64,000 nucleotides of DNA from Rhipicephalus microplus (GCF_043290135.1 NC_134704.1:13522001-13586000); one strand, 5' to 3'; positions 55,329-59,257 are shown, counted from the stretch's first letter. The notes: generated by a model from the sequence alone, not told the origin. A program made the numbers and translations.

Positions 55329-58300
55329 GAAAAGATATATATATATGAGAATAATGCTTGCCGACATTTCATATATGTTTAATGGCTTTAAGTTTTAAAT
55401 TAAGGATACACAAAAGAGCTGTGTGTCACCTGCTTGGATGCTCGACGAATATGGCCAGAAAGCCCGATGCCAGCCCGGCCACAAAGGTGGAGTTCTGCAA
55501 ATAAAGGCGGCCAAAGCCCCACCTGATGATGGAGGCGAGCGTGCGTCGTTGTTGTTGCCCTAACTCACCTCAGAGCACAGATGACAAACATGAAGAGCAT
55601 CACATTGTAGCCGAGGAAGGATGCTGATCGCACGCTACTCAGCAGCGTCTCTGCGAATGCCCGTCTGGAGGTCCGACGGCTTACAAGCTGTGCTACCTGC
55701 ATAAACCTTGCAGCTGCCCCATAGTCTGCCATAGTAGTGTGGCTAAGCTTTATTATTTTTTTCTTTATTTTTCTTTGCCCGCAGAGAAGTGAATGAAGGC
55801 AAATGTGAACTCTACTTTTTGAAGTAAGCTGTAAGGCTTTTACATGCAAGGAGCATGATATGATCCTGAGGCATATGGTATTGACGGACTGCAAATTAAT
55901 ATCGACCACCTGATGTTCTTTAACATGCACCAAGATTTTATCACACGGCACTTGTCTTCTCAGCATTAAGACCTCATCGAAATACACCTACCGTGGCCAG
56001 TAATTGAACCCATGCGCTTGATCTAAGCAGCACGACACCTTATGTGTGCTAAGCTACTCCTTGAAGTGGAGGCACAGAGAGCAAAATGTGAAGTGGATTT
56101 GCCAGGGGGTATCAAACTAGATTATAGACGATTTTCAAGGCCAACAGAAAGCTGCAGCAACTGTACCAAATTACGAGCCATTCTTACTGGGTATTGATGT
56201 TGCACGTAATGCACCACGCTTTTCAGAGGTGAAAAGTGTTCGTGGAAAAAAAAAGCGAAGCAAACAGAAATTGTGCCAGACTTGCGGCTTATAGAAGTCT
56301 GCTAAAGCAATGCTGGTGTAAACAAAAATGACATGGCAAAAACTAACCTTAGTTGAAAAGTAATTGACCAAAACCTCAATGCCAAAGATAATGCTTCTTT
56401 TCCTTGATAAACACTTGAAAAAATACCGACCGACTTCCTCATCGTATGTGAAAATTGTTGTATCTCTCTGCTGCTTTCATTTGGCCAATTCTTTCCTGCC
56501 CGCAGAAGCTTAGGCAAGCCTTAGCTGAAAGTAAAGCAACCTTCTTTGGCTGCCTTACTTTTTCAGGAAAGCTTATTTACTTCTACTACTTGGTCTATGA
56601 AACAGACAATTTTAGGGCTTCGTGCACGGCAGAAATACCAATTCCCTTATTGTGAAAATTTAGACCAGCCAAAATTCGTGGCAGTTTCAAGGTCACAAAC
56701 TGCATCAAACAAACATCAAGCAGCTAACATACCAGCATTTCAGTGATGTGTACCGGGGGAAAGAACTTTATTGTTGCACATATATATACAAAATCAGCTT
56801 AGTTATGTGCAATACAGAGGGACACCACTACATACTGCAAAATGTTAGCTTTCGTGTATTTGAATTTTCAGTTCTGATCACGTGGTTGATCAGCTGGTTT
56901 GCGCACGCACATCACAAAAAAAAACTCCGAAAAAGCGATGAAAATGTGTGTCCAGCTTGCCAATCCTTTCTTTTCTTCGTCCTATTGTGTTTCTGAAGTC
57001 TATCCGTGCCCATGTTGTAGTTACACAGATGAACAGTTAGTTTTTTTTTGTTTTTCTTTATGCAAAGCATTTCTTAGCGAACTTCGGCGACTTTGAGCGC
57101 ATCTCTATCTAGCCCCTTACGTTTGGGTGCTCTCGTGGTTACCCCTTTAACTTGGCTTGAACCAAAATTAGCATGGGAGGGTAAGATGGTTTGACGAATA
57201 TAACGCGCTGGTCAAGACATGAATAATGTCACAATCCCGTCGCGTACGTCGTCAAACACTTCCCGTCAGACAGTGGCACATATACTCACGGGCGGGTATG
57301 TGCCGCTAGTAAGCGGTTTTGTGCCACAGCTGATAGACTCTTAGTACCTACCCAGGTACGACGAGAACACACATGGGCAATTTGAACGCGTGAGCGTTTA
57401 GCGATCCCGACATCGGTACTGTCGACCCAACGAAGGTATAGAATAAATGTCAGTGAGAAAAACCTGACATAAGCCGCGTTGGCCACCCGACGAATGCAAA
57501 TAATAAATTTCAGGGTCGCAGCAGGAATCGAACCCAAGCATTCTGTGTGGCATTCAAGCATTCTACCACAGAGCTACGCCAAGTAGACGCTGATCTTCAT
57601 CAAACGTCAATAGTGGTTGCAGTGCTGCCTACCCAATTTAATTAACATTACATATGTTCTCCTTTCATACAGCCGTCACGTCCGGTTAACGTCAATTGTG
57701 CTGAGGGGCCATGCGCTGTAATTTATTTATGTAGCAGTTTCAAGGGTCCGCATGTTCGCGAGCATCAGCGCTTCATATCGGCTTTTGGTGTTGCTAAAAC
57801 ACATTTCCAGCTGACATCGTTGTGCAAGTGGAAAACTGGTTATATAAACATCTGCAACTATTCAATATATGTCTCTGCGTGCAACAATAGTACACATATT
57901 AAGCGTCGTTCCATGACGTGTCGCTCAATAAAAAAAAAAATGCAACACGGCCACCTTTCCTTCACGTGCTTCGCATAAAGTTGATTCCCAGATACGTGGG
58001 ATCTGCCGAATTTTTTTCCTTCGGGCCCACTAAACAGATTGGCACACACTCCACTAGTTGCAGAGTTGAGCACAAACGTGGACGCAAAGAAGGCAATCCT
58101 ACAGCTATGCCACGCCAAATGCTCCTATTAATCGAACAGAATTCGCGGTCCTCGTTTGGTGTACACGACCGAAACGCGCCCCTTCCAAATCAATGGGGAC
58201 AACGCCTTGGACTGCCGCTCCGGCGCTCCAGTCGTGCTACGAACCTAATTTCGAACCCCGAGGCGCCTAAAAGCGGTCAAGGGTAGCGGCGCGGAGTGCA

Positions 58301-58832
58301 TGCATGAAATGGCTTCGAAGCTGCGTTAGTTTTTCCCAAAGAGAGCCCAGCTAAATATCCTTTATCTGACCGCGATAACATCGCACTTTTTCGGGGAGGC
58401 AACAGTTACGACACTTTCACAAATCCGTGCACTACACGGAGGAAGGAAAAAGGTGCACTATGTGGCTCATTCAGCTGTCACGCGCATACGCCGTAACAAC
58501 GCAGCATTTGAGGAAAAAAAAAAAAAAAAAGGCGCAGAAAACGCGTACCGAGCAAGCATATCTACTCGGGTATACTATCAGTGCTCGCGAACACGTCATC
58601 TCACTCAAATTATGGACCTGTCTTACACTTCTTGCTCTACCTATGCAACGTATACACCGCCAAAAAATAACGCACTGACCAGGTAAAGCACGCCGTACAG
58701 CTTGATCGAGTTGCTGAACGTGTCGAAAAACAGCGCCACCCAGCTAGCAGTGCACGACGGCTCCCACGGGTGGGCGATCTCGTAGCAACGAAACGGCAGG
58801 CTAGTCTCCAGCAACTTGCTCAAAACCGCCAT
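18610..58832 (-). CDS. TMEM135: Transmembrane protein 135, complete 14-exon gene
   Basis: TMEM135 is a multi-pass membrane protein of mitochondria and peroxisomes linked to mitochondrial dynamics and lipid handling in other animals. Coding exons on the minus strand are 58680-58832, 55569-55696, 55430-55522, 51186-51219, 51037-51102, 50220-50266, 49150-49191, 47861-47960, 47597-47714, 47003-47130, 42886-43026, 22572-22670, 21118-21185 and 18610-18745. They total 1353 bp, or 450 residues plus stop, close to the vertebrate length. All splice phases agree. Landmarks: RCYEIAHPWEPSC near the N-terminus (cysteine-rich domain), SVRSASFLGYNVML, GLVAGLSMAVSPNTTLSLYL (the segment related to Tim17-like membrane proteins), MRPSYAKFL, and YFPQLDQRY near the C-terminus. 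The ATG has G at -3 and +4. Introns range from 46 bp to 20 kb and hold most of the transposons in the window. Least certain is the exon 9 donor, where two sites six bases apart keep the frame. Confidence 0.92.
18746..21117 (-). other. TMEM135: TMEM135 intron 13
   Basis: AT-rich, no recognisable gene or element. Plus-strand ORFs at 19499-19729 and 20412-20627 have no family features. Confidence 0.5.
19200..19311 (+). terminator. SUOX: Candidate SUOX polyadenylation signals
   Basis: ATTAAA at 19200-19205 and AATAAA at 19306-19311 are the first good plus-strand poly(A) hexamers that I noticed after the SUOX stop. Use of either would carry the SUOX 3' UTR across the last TMEM135 coding exon on the opposite strand. 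Confidence 0.4.
21118..21185 (-). CDS. TMEM135: TMEM135 exon 13
   Basis: Encodes AVVEPHNMRPSYAKFLNDM and TGD plus a split arginine, after GTCTTTCAG and before GTAAGT (phase 2). LRPSYWKFL is the vertebrate equivalent. Confidence 0.93.
21945..22213 (+). mobile_element. Possible LTR-retroelement fragment
   Basis: The GC content and texture change here. The stretch runs through a CAATAAACAG signal (22153-22162) and ends with ...CACGACCCCGTTACA, which looks like the 3' part of an LTR. I cannot find its 5' border, a partner LTR or a target duplication. Tentative. Confidence 0.35.
22287..22514. mobile_element. hAT-type MITE (228 bp)
   Basis: Terminal inverted repeats CAGTGGTTCTCAA and TTGAGAACCACTG are the classical hAT ends. 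The flanks form an 8-bp target duplication, CTCTAGTA (22279-22286) and CTCTAGTC (22515-22522), with one mismatch. It has no transposase. Confidence 0.88.
22572..22670 (-). CDS. TMEM135: TMEM135 exon 12
   Basis: 33 codons, VLYCQAATKGYAPTLAWG then LLFALGCGVMMFC, between TTTTCTAG and GTAAGT, phase 0 on both sides. A hAT MITE lies 57 bp downstream of the donor. Confidence 0.9.
22733..22780. repeat. Tandem duplication of a 25-bp unit
   Basis: AAACTATACACTATACGCTG occurs twice, at 22733 and 22758, in the upstream (acceptor-side) flank of TMEM135 exon 12. Confidence 0.85.
22781..23689 (-). other. TMEM135: TMEM135 intron 11, downstream end, no gene seen
   Basis: A GC-richer patch at about 23020-23350 has overlapping short ORFs on both strands with no family features. 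It may be an unrecognised repeat. Confidence 0.45.
23690..24275 (+). repeat. Old dispersed repeat, left part (split by the LINE)
   Basis: Matches the inverse of 11650-12300 through blocks such as GCTATGAACTTCATGCT, TATGTCACCGCTTCTGTAC and ATAATCCTACTTTTG. The match resumes after the LINE, at 42576-42660 (GAAGCTGCTCC, GCTTCAAAATGCTGGAGGGC). It has no ORF. Similar words also occur near 62940-63030. Confidence 0.75.
24326..25099 (+). pseudogene. LINE ORF1 with 2A-like motif, one in-frame stop
   Basis: One frame of 258 codons is interrupted only by TGA at 24824-24826. Near the N-terminus VRSLLIVAGDIESNPRPD resembles a 2A sequence (consensus D-x-E-x-N-P-G-P) with arginine in place of the glycine. 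Then come a coiled coil (AELRQLTAGQATVITEIKDI and following heptads), an RRM-like core (RRNNLIFYGIP), ERAHRLG and, after the stop, PIIVRFSAFKTKEAIL. These are the features of CR1/L2-type nucleic-acid-binding ORF1 proteins. The TGA probably derives from CGA by CpG decay. No ATG is required by the evidence; the frame begins at a GTG and the true start is uncertain. Confidence 0.8.
25138..25793 (+). pseudogene. LINE ORF2, APE endonuclease part
   Basis: The ATG at 25138 opens an apurinic endonuclease domain with ANIHSFLPKR, LTETWLS, GVLIAV and GVCYRPP. It is broken near 25537 by a frameshift (stop TAG 25537-25539). The domain continues in other frames with LFGDFNYPSIDW and ends at SDHK, the catalytic SDH motif. 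The Penelope array is inserted at exactly that point. Confidence 0.85.
25794..25805 (+). repeat. Target duplication of the Penelope insertion, left copy
   Basis: GACCATAAAGTA is repeated at 40352-40363. In the uninterrupted LINE it encodes the SDHK..V region of the endonuclease. Confidence 0.9.
25806..27095 (-). pseudogene. Inverted partial Penelope copy
   Basis: This is the reverse complement of the 3' half of a unit. It covers the RT from just before the YVDD region, the thumb, the GIY-YIG domain (26472-26065) and the terminal repeat up to CCATCTATCATCA. One added A in an A-run (about 26521-26527 on the + strand) shifts the frame between RT and endonuclease. It faces the forward copies head to head. 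Confidence 0.88.
27099..27642 (+). pseudogene. Forward 5'-truncated Penelope copy (endonuclease part)
   Basis: The copy begins at ATGTGAAGCG, equivalent to residue about 679 of the full protein, and stays open to the TAG at 27640-27642 (EAMDRASSRKENF to LDYMYSR). It retains the whole GIY-YIG region (VVYLIPLTCGKCYIGQTSR) but no RT. Confidence 0.88.
27718..30297 (+). CDS. Penelope-like RT/GIY-YIG protein, unit 1 (859 aa frame)
   Basis: PLE proteins prime reverse transcription at a nick made by their own endonuclease. The frame is open for 859 codons, but the natural start is probably M62 (MQPYQQAQIATLID), because residues 1-61 are read from the terminal-repeat region. The RT spans about 280-620. 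Motif A is AFSADIKDLYYSLPQ (D437), motif B is QGVCIGSCLAPVLSNLFLAE (501-520) and motif C is RYVDDFLVF (YVDD 540-543). A GIY-YIG endonuclease is at about 753-830, with VVYLIPLTCGKCYIGQT (757-773), R780 and E829. Cysteines at 753, 756, 765 and 768 and the CQRCNC at 801-806 may bind zinc. No stops or frameshifts. Confidence 0.92.
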   Translation: MEHARWLYLMVFRATHVRRWRGGSHTPRGSACNKLLLKVSAVLCLCAFSCPCPLSALPSIIMQPYQQAQIATLIDFISRSTGSFVHVLRDPSGVVALIVNAVCKARTLSFSIRNKILPEDVRALFGGCTPSDGHRTRIMKIQRSEWLRQVRIFRAYLRAQMHRTYEPYAAEIHFRKHLRLADQMIEFHWKLQIRLLRDLVDKVRVSATSNVHVAEGICLPDFVLEVLGLGPKFAVQPQKNKPELVSIVRQVSKRVPEDQATRIINEGVDALKLCRPPCRSLPLKRVETYLTQHALSVLPVDKEGGFAVFSHDEFKEKAKSAITAVFSEKKGISIEKVRGKAIELCKRMNLEGVVSGIRKSKNDSLDVFFSAKTHKEGVPFRVIVSEKDTWQKAVAVYLQRTLNLLDINDPFLTKNSEQVISFVRERKNIGLKAFSADIKDLYYSLPQSAVLTSVGECIDEYGAVRFSSQAGTSVDNFLELLRFYLSSTFIENNGNLYLQKQGVCIGSCLAPVLSNLFLAEMDRRLSGRLNEYNVVHVFRYVDDFLVFINDRTADFTTQCSSVCSVFRESLNPLEVTFEMPCDGRLRFLDINFQFSDEKTCWCYEPRASKPLLQFHSAHTKLVKRGIAKMCLSEALKKSCRCLMNESFRQQVSRLSNAGYPKSLVVSVAEGLHRKVLEKRCEAMDRASSRKENFAVIPYMHKVSHRIKKIAEKCGTNVVFSAPNKLVSLCRSTRPDKGKSNVCQKKHRNLFVECIMCVVYLIPLTCGKCYIGQTSRCINDRLREHNNKVNSVVPDGFLSLHCQRCNCTPKFKETVIINRSRHEMTRLVLEAGKIAALGDTCVSSPSVVLTDKELDYMYSR
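30298..30555 (+). repeat. Penelope terminal-repeat/inter-ORF region
   Basis: A purine-rich stretch (AAAAGGAAGAAAGAAAAAGC) is followed by GC-richer text with a short inverted repeat (GTGGATCGCATACACCAC) and AATAAACTGTTG, up to the ATG equivalent to M62 at 30556. Identical copies lie at 27643-27900, 32953-33210 and 40055-40312, and an inverted copy lies at the left end. These correspond to the pseudo-LTRs of PLEs. Confidence 0.8.
30373..32952 (+). CDS. Penelope-like RT/GIY-YIG protein, unit 2 (859 aa frame)
   Basis: The translation is identical to unit 1. The one base difference I noticed is silent (CCT to CCA, proline 118, near 30725). The frame is fully open with all RT and GIY-YIG motifs. 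As in unit 1, M62 (30556) is the likelier start. Units 1 and 2 are in the same reading phase (2655 = 3 x 885), separated by stop codons. Confidence 0.92.
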   Translation: MEHARWLYLMVFRATHVRRWRGGSHTPRGSACNKLLLKVSAVLCLCAFSCPCPLSALPSIIMQPYQQAQIATLIDFISRSTGSFVHVLRDPSGVVALIVNAVCKARTLSFSIRNKILPEDVRALFGGCTPSDGHRTRIMKIQRSEWLRQVRIFRAYLRAQMHRTYEPYAAEIHFRKHLRLADQMIEFHWKLQIRLLRDLVDKVRVSATSNVHVAEGICLPDFVLEVLGLGPKFAVQPQKNKPELVSIVRQVSKRVPEDQATRIINEGVDALKLCRPPCRSLPLKRVETYLTQHALSVLPVDKEGGFAVFSHDEFKEKAKSAITAVFSEKKGISIEKVRGKAIELCKRMNLEGVVSGIRKSKNDSLDVFFSAKTHKEGVPFRVIVSEKDTWQKAVAVYLQRTLNLLDINDPFLTKNSEQVISFVRERKNIGLKAFSADIKDLYYSLPQSAVLTSVGECIDEYGAVRFSSQAGTSVDNFLELLRFYLSSTFIENNGNLYLQKQGVCIGSCLAPVLSNLFLAEMDRRLSGRLNEYNVVHVFRYVDDFLVFINDRTADFTTQCSSVCSVFRESLNPLEVTFEMPCDGRLRFLDINFQFSDEKTCWCYEPRASKPLLQFHSAHTKLVKRGIAKMCLSEALKKSCRCLMNESFRQQVSRLSNAGYPKSLVVSVAEGLHRKVLEKRCEAMDRASSRKENFAVIPYMHKVSHRIKKIAEKCGTNVVFSAPNKLVSLCRSTRPDKGKSNVCQKKHRNLFVECIMCVVYLIPLTCGKCYIGQTSRCINDRLREHNNKVNSVVPDGFLSLHCQRCNCTPKFKETVIINRSRHEMTRLVLEAGKIAALGDTCVSSPSVVLTDKELDYMYSR
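33028..35405 (+). pseudogene. Penelope unit 3, interrupted by the Gypsy element
   Basis: The unit is identical to the others up to residue 793 (VNSVVP). There the Gypsy LTR starts, in the middle of the GIY-YIG domain. The frame reads on into the LTR to a stop at 35646, giving an 872-codon fusion with about 79 LTR-derived residues. The missing end of the unit is at 39853-40054. Confidence 0.9.
35406..35597 (-). repeat. 3' LTR of the intact Gypsy element
   Basis: Plus-strand text TGTTACGTCTG...CGACATGTCA, 192 bp. I found no base different from 39656-39847. Confidence 0.95.
35598..35610 (-). other. Polypurine tract of the Gypsy element
   Basis: The minus strand reads AAGGGAGGAAGAG directly before the 3' LTR, the expected plus-strand primer. 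It overlaps the last codons of gag-pol (stop at 35609). Confidence 0.9.
35609..39595 (-). CDS. Gypsy gag-pol polyprotein (1328 aa, single ORF)
   Basis: Gag occupies about 1-215. Two zinc knuckles follow: CWRCNALHNPDTC (220-232) and CNYCKKRGHIEKAC (239-252). The protease has VDSGAA (D322). RT at about 455-640 contains TPLVLVRKKNGSLRICGDYR, STLDLAQAYQQL and YLDD (602-605). RNase H begins near SCDASPYGIGAV (D751) and contains FVTDHQPL (D818) and ENHQNADALSR. The integrase has its HHCC finger (H970, H973, C1003, C1006) and catalytic D1034, D1088 and E1124 (DX35E). A GPY/F-like tail (FAIGDRVLIRQF, VGPRSWLV) follows. No chromodomain is seen. The order PR-RT-RH-INT is the usual Ty3/Gypsy order, unlike the element in SUOX intron 3. 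No frameshift separates gag and pol. Confidence 0.95.
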   Translation of the reverse strand: MATPDFGRLPEFSGSPSSWRSWYGRLQFFFEANEITDASKKRAHLLTLCGEQTYDIVCALVQPKQPNQVSYEDIVKMLKAHFDPQPSEVFCRARFQRRDQKHDETVSDYVTALKKLAADCNFGTSADTAANPTMLPMDVMLRDRFVCGLRNEQVQQRLFAEKDLTFKKAFDLALRAENAIEDQKRVKTEFKEFHESCISTCKIDNQGHSSASAQKKKQRCWRCNALHNPDTCKFQTVSCNYCKKRGHIEKACLKKRKEAKTSNSIEYPQQGTSTAASAPVTTQQDSSDVALYELNTVTNASSTQKVMTRLRVHGKFLDFEVDSGAACTLISEVTFKATWTEDRPRLQTDNILLRTWSGQSLRVLGCATVIVTRGNKTMTLPLVVIKGAGCNLLGRNWFPHLGIQITGINDVSGDELVSKLLDKYQSVFDEDISGHIGPAVQLDLVEGAKPKFLKARPVPFALRSAVEAELDRLQSQGIIEPAQHSDWATPLVLVRKKNGSLRICGDYRCTVNQVSKKADYPLPSTDEVLSHLRGGKVFSTLDLAQAYQQLHVTPETAEILTLNTLKGLYRVKRLPFGISAAPAIFQRFMETMLSGITGVCAYLDDVIISGKDATEHAERLEEVLKRLRNYNLRLGKNKCCFAVRQVFFLGHRIDETGVHTNEEKVRAITDAPAPNCKQALQSFLGMLAFYDRFLKNRATVASCLYQLLQKDATWRWETKHQEAFDKLKALLLSQTVLAHYDEQKELLVSCDASPYGIGAVLSQRDDQNREAPIAFASRTLGPAERNYAQLDREGLAVVFAAHKFHKYIAGRKVTFVTDHQPLLGILGPQKPTAQVLSPRMTRWCIKLSAYDYSIIYRRGENHQNADALSRLPLQERLDEPWPPGDVLLFEALSRPPLTAAEIARLTQQDSIMQRLYKAVQDGTVEKLTGDEFAPYRRRATALALHRECITLGSRVIIPSSARARVLALLHAGHRGMVAMKKCARSYVWWPGMDKVIEETVRQCRECQATQKSPPKAPIPTWDRPQTAWNTVHVDFAGPLLGRTYLVVVDAYTKWVEVRHVTQATSAAVIDVLRSLFATFGIPRKVISDNGKAFISNEIKQFYASNGIQAATSPAYHPATNGQAERYVAELKRALLKDADKSIQCRLARFLYRQHTTIHTTTGMTPARAMFGRELLCPLDLLKRETNKRSPESQEALQKSRRFAIGDRVLIRQFLKKPDWIEGEILRRVGPRSWLVKSDQGKVRRHLNHMRKTSQTRQTTQSRTDWSAADDLLDATPEETPSSSAAQPPDSPEMQDHTPSQPSTSQAVATRQLRPPEVRRPPDRYGDFV
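39596..39655 (-). other. Gypsy leader and presumed primer binding site
   Basis: On the minus strand the sequence after the 5' LTR begins GTTGGCGACGAGGAAG, and the gag ATG follows 60 bases after the LTR. The primer tRNA is not assigned. Confidence 0.6.
39656..39847 (-). repeat. 5' LTR of the intact Gypsy element
   Basis: 192 bp, identical to 35406-35597, TG...CA ends. The right flank GTTCC (39848-39852) is the target duplication. Confidence 0.95.
39853..40054 (+). pseudogene. Penelope unit 3, end of the GIY-YIG ORF after the Gypsy insertion
   Basis: Continues the protein of unit 3 from DGFLSLHCQRCNC to LDYMYSR and TAG (40052-40054). Without the Gypsy element and one copy of GTTCC it would join 35405 in frame. 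Confidence 0.9.
40055..40351 (+). repeat. Last Penelope terminal-repeat fragment
   Basis: Fourth forward copy of the terminal-repeat region. It includes the ATG equivalent to M62 (40313) and about 10 further codons. It stops at CCACCCTCATT, where the 12-bp target duplication and LINE sequence resume. Confidence 0.88.
40364..42456 (+). pseudogene. LINE ORF2, linker and reverse transcriptase
   Basis: After the array the LINE continues with VIHATFSL of the endonuclease end, then a linker (40466-41000) and RT. RT motifs are NYRPISITSIPCKIMEHIIY, QHGFRKGLSCETQL, DYAKAFDKVPHPRL, GVPQGSVLGPLLFL, FADDCVIY and NPSKCKLMS. A TGA at 41516-41518 replaces a probable tryptophan codon. A short TA-repeat expansion near 41638-41650 (LIYINDL region) shifts the frame. 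The end of ORF2 is near 42456. Confidence 0.88.
42576..42885. repeat. Old dispersed repeat, right part, and intron edge
   Basis: 42576-42660 resumes the repeat broken by the LINE (compare the inverse of 11665-11745: GCTGCTTCAAAATGCTGGA, GGCATTC). At 42660-42705 follows ATTCGAAGTATTCGAATATT, the kind of AT-rich end also seen near 13703. The rest up to exon 11 has no features. Confidence 0.65.
42886..43026 (-). CDS. TMEM135: TMEM135 exon 11
   Basis: 47 codons: GCRCLLRYYCGYERPWQ, then SGLVAGLSMAVSPNTTLSLY and LTWKLIE, between CCTATTTCAG and GTGTGT. This is the best-conserved block of the family. The intron that follows is 20 kb and holds the nested retroelements. Confidence 0.94.
43865..44746 (-). 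mobile_element. TA-flanked TIR DNA transposon, copy 2 (882 bp)
   Basis: Begins CCGTATTTACTCGCGTAATT and ends GGATTATGCGAGTAAATTTGG, TA on both sides. The body matches copies 1 and 3 in inverse orientation (for example CGTTTTC next to AAAGTTTCCCCC near the right end). No transposase. Lies in TMEM135 intron 10. Confidence 0.85.
46815..46935 (-). mobile_element. Degenerate Ruka-like SINE fragment
   Basis: TGCTGGAGTTTTATGTGCCA, then GACTATGAGGCACACTGCAGTG and AACATGCACTGACC follow the order of the Ruka body (TGTGGGGTTTAACGTCCC, ATTATGAGAGACGCTGTAGTG, GACGTGCACCC) with heavy divergence. No tRNA head or target duplication. Confidence 0.5.
47003..47130 (-). CDS. TMEM135: TMEM135 exon 10
   Basis: The acceptor TTTCTGACAG lies just inside a longer open frame. 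It gives phase 1 and joins GYGLQALLSLASPRLRRRP to exon 9. The exon continues IAQGTFLASAVGLFR and ends in phase 0 before GTGGGT. The more upstream acceptor CTGCGCAG would break the frame with exon 9. Confidence 0.85.
47597..47714 (-). CDS. TMEM135: TMEM135 exon 9 (3' border ambiguous)
   Basis: Encodes VDSYCQESLLACARASLL, then SHCKLGMDTAKSLDEARD and the first base of a glycine codon. The donor GTATGA at 47596-47591 fits phase 1. A second donor, GTAAGA, six bases further on would add two residues and keep the frame. Confidence 0.78.
47861..47960 (-). CDS. TMEM135: TMEM135 exon 8
   Basis: After AATGCAG the exon completes an arginine and encodes RLMGAEEFAVPAVAA through CWHLGSCWRHAAE. It ends in phase 0 before GTTAGT. 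The G.EE motif aligns with GKEEIP of the vertebrate protein. The rest is a variable linker. Confidence 0.85.
49150..49191 (-). CDS. TMEM135: TMEM135 exon 7, 42-bp microexon
   Basis: Lies between CTCACGCAG and GTATGA. It encodes NNNNLKDPVCKAL, flanked by split arginine codons on both sides. It fills exactly the gap between exons 6 and 8 when compared with vertebrate TMEM135 (CKDGLKGFTFSAL). Confidence 0.83.
50220..50266 (-). CDS. TMEM135: TMEM135 exon 6 (47 bp)
   Basis: Encodes VFMFAASLAGFLYCI, a membrane segment, entering in phase 0 after ATTTTCAG and leaving in phase 2 before GTAAGC. Confidence 0.88.
51037..51102 (-). CDS. TMEM135: TMEM135 exon 5 (66 bp)
   Basis: Exactly 22 codons, CSEIVFNCLRSRNLV then RDVPHGE, between CTCCACAG and GTGAGT. 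The intron separating it from exon 4 is only 83 bp. Confidence 0.9.
51186..51219 (-). CDS. TMEM135: TMEM135 exon 4, 34-bp microexon
   Basis: Lies between TTTCAG and GTGAGC on the minus strand. One base finishes an arginine codon and 11 codons (RRVLSVYMLNQ) follow, ending in phase 0. The match to the family (RGLLTIYMANL in vertebrates) supports such a short exon. Confidence 0.88.
51220..55429 (-). other. TMEM135: TMEM135 intron 3
   Basis: 4.2 kb without a recognisable gene. It contains the CA microsatellite (55273-55322), a 25-bp tandem duplication starting at 55130 and 55155 (GTACATTACTTAGCTCTAAA) and several homopolymer runs. Confidence 0.55.
55273..55322. repeat. (AC)n microsatellite
   Basis: About 21 uninterrupted CA units from 55281 to 55322, preceded by imperfect CACACGCACGTA units. 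Confidence 0.95.
55430..55522 (-). CDS. TMEM135: TMEM135 exon 3
   Basis: Encodes the end of a split arginine, WGFGRLYLQNSTFVAGLASG and FLAIFVEHPS, ending in phase 2 before GTGACA. It is a hydrophobic, glycine-rich membrane segment. Confidence 0.92.
55523..55568 (-). other. TMEM135: 46-bp intron between TMEM135 exons 2 and 3
   Basis: On the minus strand the intron begins GTGAGTTAGGG and ends CCATCATCAG. Its removal joins an arginine codon (AG+G) and keeps alignment with the family. Unspliced, the frame would be broken. There is no clear polypyrimidine tract. Confidence 0.85.
55569..55696 (-). CDS. TMEM135: TMEM135 exon 2
   Basis: The exon opens in phase 0 after TTTATGCAG and encodes VAQLVSRRTSRRAFAETLL and SVRSASFLGYNVMLFMFV. 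It ends in phase 2 before GTGAGT. Confidence 0.92.
55835..56060 (-). mobile_element. Degenerate Ruka-like SINE
   Basis: ATCGACCACCTGATGTTCTT and AACATGCACCAAGATTTTATC match the Ruka body. TAATTGAACCCATGCGC and the text after it resemble a decayed tRNA head on the minus strand. It lies in TMEM135 intron 1. Confidence 0.5.
56061..57269 (-). other. TMEM135: TMEM135 intron 1, middle part
   Basis: No gene or clear element is seen. Short ORFs at 56455-57096 are without known motifs. Confidence 0.45.
57270..57590 (-). mobile_element. tRNA-headed SINE, second family
   Basis: On the minus strand the element opens with GGCGTAGCTCTGTGGTAGAA (A box) and GGGTTCGATTCCTGC (B box). A body without ORF follows, containing CGACGAATGCAAATAATAAA on the plus strand. 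The head looks like an alanine-type or similar tRNA. No clear target duplication. It is not the same family as Ruka. Confidence 0.65.
57591..58679 (-). other. TMEM135: TMEM135 intron 1, upstream part
   Basis: No gene recognised. An A-run lies at 58514-58530. The intron starts at 58679 with GTCAGTGCG. Confidence 0.5.
58680..58832 (-). CDS. TMEM135: TMEM135 exon 1 (start codon)
   Basis: ATG at 58832-58830. The exon encodes MAVLSKLLETSLPF, then RCYEIAHPWEPSC and SIKLYGVLYL. The donor GTCAGTGCG follows in phase 0. The CYEI.H.W.PSC pattern is the N-terminal signature of TMEM135. Confidence 0.93.
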
Positions 58833-59257
58833 TGCGAGGCAGCCACACGTTCAAAGGACACACGAGGAAAAACTCGTCTCGAAAGTACTTTCACCTCTGG
58901 AAAACAAGTCGCACGTCCACGCCACCTACATCTCACTACAGCGCGCCGCCCGTAAGCCGGCCTTCGGCCGTTCGGCGCTTTTCATTGGACCGGTCGGCTT
59001 TCTTTCAAACAGCTGTTCGGTTCGCGCGGCATTCGACGAGTATTACGCGAAGAATGGAAACGTACAAACCTGTCACTGTACACATCCTCGGGGTCTCAGC
59101 GGCAGCAGGGAAGGAGAATGCAGTTTTTAAAACGGCCACTTTTATTTTTCACACATGTCGTCAGGTTGGTTGGTTACACGTCGCCTGTCCATCACAGTCC
59201 GGACCCCCCCCCGCGAGAAGGAGGAGTGCTTGGCGGCGGGAAGACACACACACGAGC
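58833..59257 (-). promoter_or_regulatory. SYNCRIP 3' end and TMEM135 5' flank
   Basis: 425 bp separate the SYNCRIP stop (59258) from the TMEM135 ATG (58832), both on the minus strand. The SYNCRIP poly(A) signal AATAAA is at 59146-59141. This leaves roughly 300 bp for the TMEM135 promoter and 5' UTR. I see no convincing TATA box. The start context is GCAATGG. Confidence 0.6.
59141..59146 (-). terminator. SYNCRIP: SYNCRIP polyadenylation signal
   Basis: AATAAA on the minus strand, about 110 bases after the stop codon. Confidence 0.7.

Noticed and set aside
57498..57585. Functional tRNA gene
   Set aside because: A- and B-box-like text is present on the minus strand, but I could not form a proper acceptor stem and the sequence continues into a SINE-like body.
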